Origin: Ornithinimicrobium ciconiae
GTDB lineage: Bacteria; Actinomycetota; Actinomycetes; Actinomycetales; Dermatophilaceae
Direction: 5' to 3'
NCBI RefSeq assembly: GCF_007197575.1
Contig: NZ_CP041616.1
Location: forward strand, 2,666,001 to 2,730,000
Length of the DNA: 64,000 bases
In this document: positions 26,030-32,453 of the stretch, piece after piece
Numbering within the stretch: position 1 is the first letter of the stretch
Layout: every line of letters begins with the position of its first letter
Notes under the pieces: model-generated
Told to the model about the DNA's origin: nothing
Databases searched by the model: none
Seen by the model: only the letters and a program-made list of their open reading frames with translations
Program-made: the position numbers and the translations under genes

Positions 26030-26064
26030 GAGACGCCCCGGCACCAGGGGGCCCGGGGCGTCTC
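26030..26064 (-). terminator. Terminator of the PfpI-family gene
   Basis: Perfect 12-bp arms pair 26030-26041 with 26053-26064. The stem lies 14 bp beyond the stop of the 26078-26626 gene and upstream of dusB. There is no T-run on the minus strand. Confidence 0.6.
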
Positions 26065-26077
26065 CACGTGGGTCTGA

Positions 26078-26626
26078 TCAGGCGGTCTGGCCCTGGTGCC
26101 GTCCCTCGCCGATCTCCTCGACGAGCTTGGCATTGAACGCGGGCAGGTCGTCCGGGGTGCGGCTGCTGACCAGCCCCTGGTCGACAACGACCTCCTCGTC
26201 CACCCACTCGGCACCGGCGTTGCGCAGGTCCGTCTTCAGACTCGGGTATGACGTGAGCGTGCGTCCGCGGACCACGTCCGCGTCGGTGAGGATCCAGCCG
26301 CCGTGGCAGATGACGCCCACCGGCTTGCCTGCCTCGAAGAACGCCTTGGTGAAGGCCACCGCGTCCTCGTCCATCCGCAGTTTGTCGCCGTTGACGACGC
26401 CGCCGGGCAGCATCAGGGCGTCAAACTGGCCGGCGTCAGCATCTGTGACAGCCTGGTCGACGCTGGCCTCGTGGCCCTTCTTGCCGGTCAGCGTGCCGGA
26501 CTCCGGCGACACCAGGGTCGCCTCGGCGCCCGCTTCGGTCACCGCTTCCCACGGCGAGGTTAACTCGCTGTCCTCGTAGCCGTTCGTGAGCAGGAATGCG
26601 ACCTTCTTGCCGTCGAGCGCAGCCAT
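26078..26626 (-). CDS. DJ-1/PfpI family protein
   Basis: This is a 182-residue class I glutamine-amidotransferase-like protein of the PfpI/YhbO type, associated with stress and possibly protein or aldehyde deglycation. The nucleophilic elbow is VGVICHGGWIL with Cys followed by His; the N-terminal Glu that activates it is in NGYEDSEL. The start has AGAAGGAG upstream. It stands alone, divergent from the toxin remnant, and is followed by a hairpin. Whether it acts as protease, chaperone or deglycase cannot be told. Confidence 0.9.
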   Translation of the reverse strand: MAALDGKKVAFLLTNGYEDSELTSPWEAVTEAGAEATLVSPESGTLTGKKGHEASVDQAVTDADAGQFDALMLPGGVVNGDKLRMDEDAVAFTKAFFEAGKPVGVICHGGWILTDADVVRGRTLTSYPSLKTDLRNAGAEWVDEEVVVDQGLVSSRTPDDLPAFNAKLVEEIGEGRHQGQTA

Positions 26627-26676
26627 GATCTCTCCTTCTGGTCGGGGTTGTCGGGTCACTTCCTACCGTAGGTCGT

Positions 26677-26823
26677 CTGAGAGACTCCAGCCATCGGGAA
26701 CGCAACCTCCGCCTCTACGAACAGGACGCGGAGATCTATCGGTCCGGTGAACCCGATCCCGACCTCGACGCCCTCAACTCGTGGATGCAGGAACGTCGCA
26801 CCTATCCCGGGCTCGGTTCATGA
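26677..26823 (+). pseudogene. 5'-truncated antitoxin gene
   Basis: The frame reads back from a stop that overlaps the toxin ATG and encodes about 48 residues, including NLRLYEQDAEIYR and DLDALNSWMQERRTYPGL, like the C-terminal toxin-binding tail of small MazE/CopG-type antitoxins. Upstream the frame continues without any ATG, GTG or TTG until it enters the PfpI promoter region, and no ribbon-helix-helix DNA-binding domain is present. CTG at 26677 is the only near-start codon. The gene therefore seems to have lost its 5' half. A short CTG-initiated product cannot be excluded. Confidence 0.6.
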
Positions 26824-27122
26824 GACCGATCCACGCCGTCCACCTGGACAAGGTCCGGCCCGCTCTTGTGCTCACCCGAGCGGAGGTGAGAACGGCCAGG
26901 TCCTCCGTCACGGTGGCGGCCATCACCTCCACACGCCGAGGCCTGTCGGTGGAGCTACCCGTGGGGCCGGCCAACGGTCTAGATCGGGACTCAGTGGTCA
27001 ACCTCGACACGATCTACACCATCTCTCTGGACGATCTGGGACCGCAGATAGGCGTGCTCCGAGAGCACCAGGAGCCAGCCCTCGCAGCGGCCGTCTTCCA
27101 TGCCTGTGGCCTGAACTGGTAA
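26820..27122 (+). CDS. MazF/PemK-like toxin (predicted endoribonuclease)
   Basis: This is a 100-residue protein with PemK/MazF-family features: RPALVLTRAEV near the N-terminus, the core strand VTVAAITSTRRGLSVELPVG, the NGLDRDSVVNLDTIYTI segment, and a C-terminal helix. Such toxins cut mRNA at short motifs and stop growth unless bound by an antitoxin. ATG overlaps the antitoxin stop (ATGA), the normal layout of these modules. A frequent Cys in the VN(C)D motif is Leu here (VVNLD). With the partner truncated, either the toxin is inactive or weakly expressed, or another antitoxin controls it. Confidence 0.82.
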   Translation: MRPIHAVHLDKVRPALVLTRAEVRTARSSVTVAAITSTRRGLSVELPVGPANGLDRDSVVNLDTIYTISLDDLGPQIGVLREHQEPALAAAVFHACGLNW

Positions 27123-27138
27123 CCCGGACCACGCTCAA

Positions 27139-28263
27139 CTACGTCCGCACCGTGAGGTCGGCCCTCTCTGCGGTCCGGTCGGGGCCGAACAGGGCGCACT
27201 CCTGTGCCGCCCACCGGTCCCAGTGCGGGGCAAAGGTGTCGCCGTCGCGCTCGATGCCCCGCTGGTGACGCACGTGCTCATCGGCGTCCACCCAGACCCG
27301 CACCGCGGCATACTCCCCCGCACGCCCCACGCTGGAGCCACAGCCCTCGATCACCAGCAGGTCGGTGGCTGGCACCACGGCGGTCCGCCCCCAGTCGCCC
27401 TGGATCCAGTCCCAGACTCGGTATGTCGCGCGCTCACCTCGCGCAAGCGGCTCCAGCACCTGGTCGGTCACCAGATCGACGGCGGCGGCAAGGCCGTCCC
27501 AGCCGGGATAGAAGTCGTCCATGTGCAGCAGTGGGCAGGCTAGATCGGTGGCCACGGCCTCGGCGAGGGTCGTCTTGCCCGAACCGCTGGGACCGTCGAT
27601 CGCGATGATGGTGGGGCCGGTCTGCGCGCCGTGAGCGGTGAGACCGTGGCCCGCTGACCCGCGCGTGGCGTGAAGGTCCTGAGCCGTGGCATGGGACTCC
27701 TGGGCCGTGGCGTGGGAGTCCTGGGCCGTGGCGTGTGCGGCACGGGCAGCAGCGACGATGCGGTCCACCGCATCCTCGTCAACGGGTGCGTCGTCCACCA
27801 CTGGGCCGTCGCGGCGATCCCGTTGCTGCAGCTCGAGCGCGAGGTCGATCACCCCGGCGCAGGGCAGGCCGGCCAGTTCCTCCAGCGGCACCCAGCGGAT
27901 GTCGTCCGTGGACCCGTCCTGTTCGACCATGAGCTGCCCGCTGGTGATCTCCGCGGTGTAGACGAGTTGCACCAGCAGCATGGGCCGCTCGCTCTCGTTG
28001 GCGCGGTCGGCGGTGGGGACGACCGACGTGCCGGTCCCGAGCAGTCCGGTGAGGCGGACGGCATACCCACTCTCCTCCGCGACCTCCCGGACGGCAGCCT
28101 GCTCGCACGACTCGTGCGGCTCCAGCCCTCCGCCGGGCAGTGTCCAGCACGGACGGATGTGCCGCGCATCGCGCTGCCGGGTGTAGCCGGACCAGTGAGC
28201 CACGAGGACGTGCCCGTCCCGCTCGATCCACGCATAGCAGCCCACCCTGGTGTCGAACTCCAC
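27139..28263 (-). CDS. Nudix hydrolase fused to a uridine-kinase-like P-loop domain
   Basis: This is a 374-residue bifunctional protein. Residues 1-~145 are a Nudix domain with a perfect box: Gly45, Glu51, Arg59-Glu60, Glu63-Glu64, Gly66. Residues ~215-374 are a P-loop kinase with Walker A GPSGSGKT at 224-231 and a substrate-like HMDDFYPGW segment as in uridine/nucleoside kinases. A linker at ~177-203 repeats SHATAQD/E, encoded by 21-bp DNA repeats. The GTG start has GGGAGG eight bases upstream. Predicted roles are sanitising or hydrolysing a nucleotide derivative and phosphorylating a nucleoside-like substrate; both substrates are unknown. Confidence 0.85.
   Translation of the reverse strand: MEFDTRVGCYAWIERDGHVLVAHWSGYTRQRDARHIRPCWTLPGGGLEPHESCEQAAVREVAEESGYAVRLTGLLGTGTSVVPTADRANESERPMLLVQLVYTAEITSGQLMVEQDGSTDDIRWVPLEELAGLPCAGVIDLALELQQRDRRDGPVVDDAPVDEDAVDRIVAAARAAHATAQDSHATAQESHATAQDLHATRGSAGHGLTAHGAQTGPTIIAIDGPSGSGKTTLAEAVATDLACPLLHMDDFYPGWDGLAAAVDLVTDQVLEPLARGERATYRVWDWIQGDWGRTAVVPATDLLVIEGCGSSVGRAGEYAAVRVWVDADEHVRHQRGIERDGDTFAPHWDRWAAQECALFGPDRTAERADLTVRT
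27664..27735 (-). repeat. 21-bp in-frame tandem repeat
   Basis: Units 27679-27699, 27700-27720 and partial 27721-27735 (CTGGGCCGTGGCGTGGGAGTC type), with a degenerate flank from 27664, encode the HATAQDS linker of the Nudix-kinase fusion. Confidence 0.85.
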
Positions 28264-28294
28264 CGGGACATCCTCCCAGGCAAGCGTGCACGTG

Positions 28295-28339
28295 ATGGAT
28301 CCTTCACACTGTTTTGCGGAAATCGTGTGAAGGATCCAT
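28295..28339. other. Long perfect inverted repeat upstream of the Nudix-kinase gene
   Basis: 15-bp perfect arms (28295-28309, 28325-28339) surround a 15-base loop. CACGTG flanks both sides and extends the pairing by six bases with one bulge. It starts 32 bp upstream of the GTG at 28263. It could be an operator, a leader hairpin or a terminator for the FMN reductase gene; an A+T-rich loop and lack of T-run leave this open. Confidence 0.6.
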
Positions 28340-28350
28340 GCACGTGGACC

Positions 28351-28436
28351 GGTTGGCCGGGGTCGCTCGGGGTTAGCCGGGGTTGGCCGGGGTTGCTCGG
28401 GTAGCCGGGCTTGCTCGGGTAGCCGGGTTGACCGGG
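28351..28436. repeat. Degenerate GGTTGCTCGGGTAGCCG tandem repeat
   Basis: The gap before the FMN reductase gene is filled with imperfect copies of GGTTGGCCGGGGTNGCTCGG / GCTCGGGTAGCCGGG, with period roughly 10-19 bp. I see no coding potential. Confidence 0.6.
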
Positions 28437-28448
28437 CGCCAGCTCGGC

Positions 28449-29120
28449 TCAGCGCAACTGGCTGCCGAGCATCTGCTCGAAGGGCGTCAGGGAGTCCTCC
28501 GAGATGCGGTCGACCTTGCCGACCTCGTCGACCGCGGGGGCGGTGAACCCAGGGACCGAGCCGGAGGTCGCCACGAGGAGCGCTCCCAGCTCGCTGGCCG
28601 CGCGGGCAACACGACGGTCCAGGCCATCCTCGCCGTCCCGGCCGCCACCCTGACCACCGAAGTCCTCCGTCGCCGCGAAGACGCCCGTGGGCACAACAAC
28701 CGCGCGCAGGTAGGTGAACAGCGGACGCAGGGCATGGTCGAGGACCAGGGAGTGGCGCGGGGTGCCCGCGGTCGCTGCGATGAGCACCGGCTTGCCGGTC
28801 AGCGCGTCGTTGTCGAGCAGGTCGACGAACGACTTAAACAGTCCCGAGTAGGAGGCGGTGAACACCGGGGTCACGGCGACCACCGCGTCGGCCGAGGACA
28901 CCGCGGCGAGGGCCTGTCGCAGCGCGGACGGCGGCATCCCCGAGACGAGGTGGTCGGCGATCTCGCGGGCCAGGCCGCGCAGCTCGACGACCTCGACCTC
29001 CAGACTCTCGCCCCGGGCCGTGACCTCACGCTGCACGGATCCACTGATCCGGTCGGCCAGCATCCGCGTGGAGGACGGCACGCTCAGGCCAGCCGAGATG
29101 ACGACGAGCTTGCGAGCCAT
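28449..29120 (-). CDS. NAD(P)H-dependent FMN reductase (CE1759 type)
   Basis: This is a 223-residue flavodoxin-fold flavin reductase that makes reduced FMN for a partner monooxygenase. The phosphate-binding start is VVISAGLSVPSSTRMLAD and the flavin segment is TPVFTASYSGLFKSFVDLLD. Its ATG overlaps the stop of the luciferase-like monooxygenase gene (TGATG), the arrangement of the CE1758/CE1759 pairs of actinobacteria. The pair probably works as a two-component flavin monooxygenase. The C-terminal ~40 residues are variable and contain a Gly-rich insert (GGQGGGRDGEDG). Confidence 0.88.
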   Translation of the reverse strand: MARKLVVISAGLSVPSSTRMLADRISGSVQREVTARGESLEVEVVELRGLAREIADHLVSGMPPSALRQALAAVSSADAVVAVTPVFTASYSGLFKSFVDLLDNDALTGKPVLIAATAGTPRHSLVLDHALRPLFTYLRAVVVPTGVFAATEDFGGQGGGRDGEDGLDRRVARAASELGALLVATSGSVPGFTAPAVDEVGKVDRISEDSLTPFEQMLGSQLR

Positions 29121-30250
29121 CAGTTGCTCCCTGCCTCGACACGGCCGCGCGGGCCCATCGCGGCGTTCGCGTGGTCATCGCCAGCCGCGATGAGGCTGGC
29201 GTGGGTGGGCGGGTCGGACGGGACGCCGGCGGGGCGGCGAGCCTCGAACTCCTTGCGGAGCACGGGGACGACCTCGGACCCGAGGATCTCGATCTGCTCC
29301 AGGACGACGTCGATCGGCAGACCAGCGTGGTCCATCAGGAACATCTGTCGCTGGTAATCGCCGACGGCGTCGGCAAAGCCGAGCGTGCGCTCGATGACCT
29401 GCTGCGGGCTGCCCACGGTCAGCGGGGTGGCCCGGGTGAACTCCTCCAGGCTCGGGCCGTGGCCGTAGACGGGAGCGACGTCGAAGTAGGGACGGAACGC
29501 CTTGATGGCGTCCTGGCTGTTCTTGGCCATGAAGACCTGTCCGCCCAGTCCGACGATCGCCTGGTCCGCGCGCCCGTGGCCGTAGTGCTCGTAGCGGCGG
29601 CGGTAGAGGTCGACCATCCGGGCGGTGTGGTCCATCGTCCAGAAGATGTTGTTGTGGAAGAAGCCGTCGCCGTAGTACGCCGCCTGCTCGGCGATCTCCG
29701 GCGAGCGGATGGAGCCGTGCCAGACGAACGGTGCGACACCATCGAGGGGGCGAGGGGTGGCAGTGAAGCCCTGGAGCGGGGTGCGGAACTTGCCCTCCCA
29801 GTCCACGACCTCCTCACGCCACAGGCGACGCAGCAGGTGATAGTTCTCGACCGCCAGGGCGATGCCGTTGCGGATGTCCTGACCGAACCAGGGGTAGACC
29901 GGCCCGGTGTTGCCGCGGCCCATCATCAGGTCGACGCGGCCACCGGAGAGGTGTTGCAGCATCGCGTAGTCCTCAGCGATCTTCACCGGGTCGTTGGTGG
30001 TGATCAGCGTGGTCGCGGTGGACAGCTGCAAGGTCGTGGTCTGCGCGGCGATATAGCCCAGGAAGGTCGTCGGGGAGGACGCGAAGAAGGGCGGGTTGTG
30101 GTGCTCGCCGGTGGCGAAGACGTCCAGGCCGACCTCTTCGGTCTTGAGGGCGATCCGGACCATGTCCTGGATCCGCTCGGCGTCGGTCGGGGTCCTGCCG
30201 GTCGTCGGGTCAGTCGTGATGTCGCTGACGCTGAAGATGCCGAACTGCAT
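29120..30250 (-). CDS. LLM class flavin-dependent oxidoreductase (CE1758 type)
   Basis: This is a 376-residue luciferase-like monooxygenase. The N-terminal MQFGIFSVSDI, the substrate/flavin segment EEVGLDVFATGEHHNPPF, and RVDLMMGRGNTGPVYPW are typical of LLM enzymes using FMNH2 supplied by a partner. It is first in a two-gene unit with the FMN reductase. GGAAGG lies upstream of the ATG. Just upstream, GATTGA-N4-TCAATC may be an operator. Substrate unknown; the nearby ABM monooxygenase and IclR regulator suggest oxidative catabolism or detoxification of an organic compound. Confidence 0.88.
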   Translation of the reverse strand: MQFGIFSVSDITTDPTTGRTPTDAERIQDMVRIALKTEEVGLDVFATGEHHNPPFFASSPTTFLGYIAAQTTTLQLSTATTLITTNDPVKIAEDYAMLQHLSGGRVDLMMGRGNTGPVYPWFGQDIRNGIALAVENYHLLRRLWREEVVDWEGKFRTPLQGFTATPRPLDGVAPFVWHGSIRSPEIAEQAAYYGDGFFHNNIFWTMDHTARMVDLYRRRYEHYGHGRADQAIVGLGGQVFMAKNSQDAIKAFRPYFDVAPVYGHGPSLEEFTRATPLTVGSPQQVIERTLGFADAVGDYQRQMFLMDHAGLPIDVVLEQIEILGSEVVPVLRKEFEARRPAGVPSDPPTHASLIAAGDDHANAAMGPRGRVEAGSN

Positions 30251-30292
30251 CGGTGTTACCTTCCCTCGGGCCGACCCGTGTCGCCGGCGTTT

Positions 30293-30308
30293 GATTGACT
30301 GCTCAATC
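30293..30308. promoter_or_regulatory. Candidate operator upstream of the LLM-reductase operon
   Basis: GATTGA-CTGC-TCAATC is an interrupted palindrome 42 bp upstream of the luciferase-like start. It is A+T-rich against a G+C-rich background. The binding factor is unknown. Confidence 0.35.
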
Positions 30309-30351
30309 TCCTCAACAGGGGGTCATCCGAATACATTCCCCGTCATGGAAC

Positions 30352-30380
30352 CCCGCGGTGTCCCGTGGGGACACCGCGGG
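30352..30380 (-). terminator. Terminator of the ABM monooxygenase gene
   Basis: A perfect 13-bp stem (30352-30364 with 30368-30380) and GTG loop lie 34 bases after the stop of the 30414-30734 gene. Confidence 0.6.
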
Positions 30381-30413
30381 CCACAGGCTCCCGAGGCGCT
30401 CTCGCGTCCGCGG

Positions 30414-30734
30414 TCAACCGACCTGCAGCTCACCCATCTCGTCCCAGCCATCGCCCTCTACCTGACGCGAGACGATCTTGGGGGTGGCCGTGAGGTACTG
30501 CGGGAAGTCCTGCCGCATCTGTGCGAAGTGTTCGGACTGCACGTGCGGGCCGGCACCGTCATCCTCGAAGGCCTCGACGAGGACATACTCGTTCGGGTCC
30601 TTCAGGCTGCGGGACCACTCGAACCACTTGTTGCCCGGCTCGGCCTCGGTTGCCTCGGTGTAGGCCCGGACGATCTCCGGCCACTGCTCGGCATACTCCG
30701 GCTTGACGGGGAACTTGACGACGATGAAATACAT
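30414..30734 (-). CDS. ABM-domain monooxygenase (putative quinol monooxygenase)
   Basis: This is a 106-residue dimeric ferredoxin-like-fold protein of the antibiotic biosynthesis monooxygenase family, which oxidises quinol-like or polycyclic phenols without cofactor. The pattern MYFIVVKFPVKPEYAEQW, EPGNKWFEWSRSL, and YVLVEAFEDDGAGPHVQSEHF fits YgiN-like members. AAAGGA lies upstream of the ATG. It is divergent from the IclR regulator with a palindrome between them, so it is a likely target. Heme-degrading ABM members have different residues, so that role is less likely. Confidence 0.85.
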   Translation of the reverse strand: MYFIVVKFPVKPEYAEQWPEIVRAYTEATEAEPGNKWFEWSRSLKDPNEYVLVEAFEDDGAGPHVQSEHFAQMRQDFPQYLTATPKIVSRQVEGDGWDEMGELQVG

Positions 30735-30825
30735 GAGGGTCCTTTCGTTTCAGGGCGACTCGCTCAGGGGCGGTCCTCGCATCCAAGCCCACCACAGGCG
30801 ATCGCGCACCCGAACACGGGTCGAT

Positions 30826-30843
30826 TTTTCACTCAGTGAGAAG
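30826..30843. promoter_or_regulatory. Candidate IclR-family operator, site 1
   Basis: TTTTCAC-TCA-GTGAGAAG lies between the divergent ABM and iclR-type genes. It shares the core TCAC-N3-GTGAGAAG with site 2 at 31751-31769. One half-site is perfect and the other degenerate. Confidence 0.55.
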
Positions 30844-30896
30844 GCGGCGTGAGACGGGACCGCCCCGAGGGCGGGGACCACTGCCAAGATGGCCAT

Positions 30897-31730
30897 ATGT
30901 CGGACGCGCACCAGATCTCCCTGCCGCCCCTCACCGCGGGGTCGAGCCAGGACACAGCGGAGGGCGAGCAGCGCGCGAGCCTCATCCAGCGCGCCGTCAC
31001 CGTCCTGGAGCACGTGGCGCAGGCAGGTGGGGCGAGCGCCCGTGACCTTGCCGACGCGACCGGCATCCCGCTGCCCAGCGTCTATCGGATCGCCCAGGAG
31101 CTGGTCCAGGTTGGCTATCTGATCCATCTGCGCGAGGAGAAGCGGTTCGCCCTCGGCTACAAGCTGCACACCCTCGGCGCCCGGCTGCACGATGATCTGG
31201 GCGTCCCGCGGGAGCTCAAGGCGGAGATCGCACGGTTGCACACCGACACCAAGATGGCGGCCTACCTGGCGATCCACCGGGGCGCGGACTTCGTGGTGGT
31301 CTTCGTGGCCGACTCACCCGCCTGCCCACGCCTGGAGCCCATGGAGTTCGGCTTCCACGAGACCCCGCATGCGACGGCTTTCGGCAAGCTCGGCCTCAGC
31401 GAGTACACCCCCGAGCAGCGGCATCATTATCTCGAGCCGCACCAGCTGCACCGGCTGACCCCCGCCACGATCACCGACCAGCCGGGCCTGGAGTCGGCGC
31501 TGGCGCAGATCGCCGAGGACGGCATCGCCTGGGAGCACGAGGAGTTCCAGGTCGGCACGACCTGTGCCGCGGTGCCGATCCGCGCCGACGATGGTCTGCT
31601 CATCGGCTCGGTCGCCGTCTCGGCGCCAGTCGGCTGGTATGCCGGACAACAGCGGCACATCGAGCACCGGCTGCGCGCCACCGCCTCCCGTGCCGGACGC
31701 ATCTATCGCCTGGGCAACCGGAACTCCTGA
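30897..31730 (+). CDS. IclR-family transcriptional regulator
   Basis: This is a 277-residue regulator with an N-terminal winged helix-turn-helix (LIQRAVTVLEHVAQAGGASARDLADATGIPLPSVYRI, residues ~28-63) and a C-terminal effector-binding IclR domain (residues ~100-270; ETPHATAFGKLGLSEYTP, GIAWEHEEFQVGTTCAAVPI). Such proteins often repress or activate aromatic or sugar-acid catabolic genes in response to the substrate. Palindromes before this gene and before the GMC pair suggest control of both. ATG 30897 is chosen on fold; no clear ribosome site is present. Confidence 0.9.
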   Translation: MSDAHQISLPPLTAGSSQDTAEGEQRASLIQRAVTVLEHVAQAGGASARDLADATGIPLPSVYRIAQELVQVGYLIHLREEKRFALGYKLHTLGARLHDDLGVPRELKAEIARLHTDTKMAAYLAIHRGADFVVVFVADSPACPRLEPMEFGFHETPHATAFGKLGLSEYTPEQRHHYLEPHQLHRLTPATITDQPGLESALAQIAEDGIAWEHEEFQVGTTCAAVPIRADDGLLIGSVAVSAPVGWYAGQQRHIEHRLRATASRAGRIYRLGNRNS

Positions 31731-31750
31731 GGCGAGCGCACGGCATACCC

Positions 31751-31769
31751 CTTCTCACGCAGTGAGAAG
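31751..31769. promoter_or_regulatory. Candidate IclR-family operator, site 2
   Basis: CTTCTCAC-GCA-GTGAGAAG is a perfect 8-3-8 palindrome 72 bp upstream of the GMC operon start. It repeats the motif at 30826-30843. Its position is that of a promoter-proximal regulator site. Confidence 0.65.
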
Positions 31770-31840
31770 CACCCCTATCGCCGCGACGGCGCGCTCCCTA
31801 CCGTGGCTCACACCAGGTGAGTCGCTGCAAGGAGGCAGAT

Positions 31841-32452
31841 GTGGGATATCCCGAGAAGTACCCGGCGAAGTATCCGCAGCTCAACGAGATGGAGTTCACG
31901 GATACGGCCCGCCAGATCCTCATCCGGATCCTGCAGGTGGCCTTTCCCCATGAGGGGTTCCCCGCCGGGCCATATGAACGGCAGGCCGATCAGATCTTCG
32001 AGCTGGCCAACGAGTCGACCTGGTTCCGGATCAAACTGACCCAGGGCCTGGCCACACTCAACGACCTCGCCGGCGGCTCCTTCCTCAGCCTCGACGACGG
32101 GGCCGCCACCAAGGTCCTCAAGCACGTCGAGCACACCGACTTCTTTGGCTTCATCCGCCGCACCACGATCCTCAATATGTATGAGGACGAGGCGGTCTGG
32201 GAGGTCCTGGGCTATGAAGGCCCCTCCTTTGACAAGGGCGGCTACGTCGACCGCGGCTTCAACGACCTGGACTGGTTGCCCGACCCACGCGTGGAGGAGA
32301 GCGGTGAGGAGTTCGTCGAGATCGTCTCCGACCTGCCGACGGCCTCCCGCGCGGCACCGGGCGAGGACCAGCCCACCGGCACGGCGGCGCAGGCCTCCCA
32401 CCCCGGCGTGGCTCCGATGACCGCTGACCAGAACCTGACGGAGGACAACTGA
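31841..32452 (+). CDS. Gluconate 2-dehydrogenase subunit 3-like protein
   Basis: This is a 203-residue protein of the gluconate_2-dh3 family, a helper subunit for FAD-dependent GMC dehydrogenases. Helical segments LNEMEFTDTARQILIRILQVAFPHEGFP and TWFRIKLTQGLATLNDLAGGSFLSL fit the family. Most members carry a Tat signal peptide; this one begins VGYPEKYPAKYPQ with none, so the complex should be cytosolic. The GTG start has AAGGAGG six bases upstream. The C-terminal ~50 residues are acidic and disordered. One base separates its stop from the GMC gene. Confidence 0.85.
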   Translation: MGYPEKYPAKYPQLNEMEFTDTARQILIRILQVAFPHEGFPAGPYERQADQIFELANESTWFRIKLTQGLATLNDLAGGSFLSLDDGAATKVLKHVEHTDFFGFIRRTTILNMYEDEAVWEVLGYEGPSFDKGGYVDRGFNDLDWLPDPRVEESGEEFVEIVSDLPTASRAAPGEDQPTGTAAQASHPGVAPMTADQNLTEDN

Positions 32453-32453
32453 C

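Noticed and set aside
26747..27268. Plus-strand frame overlapping the MazF-like toxin, starting MNPIPTST
   Set aside because: It is in a different frame from both the antitoxin tail and the toxin, is rich in Arg/Pro/Gly, and runs on into the end of the opposite-strand Nudix gene.
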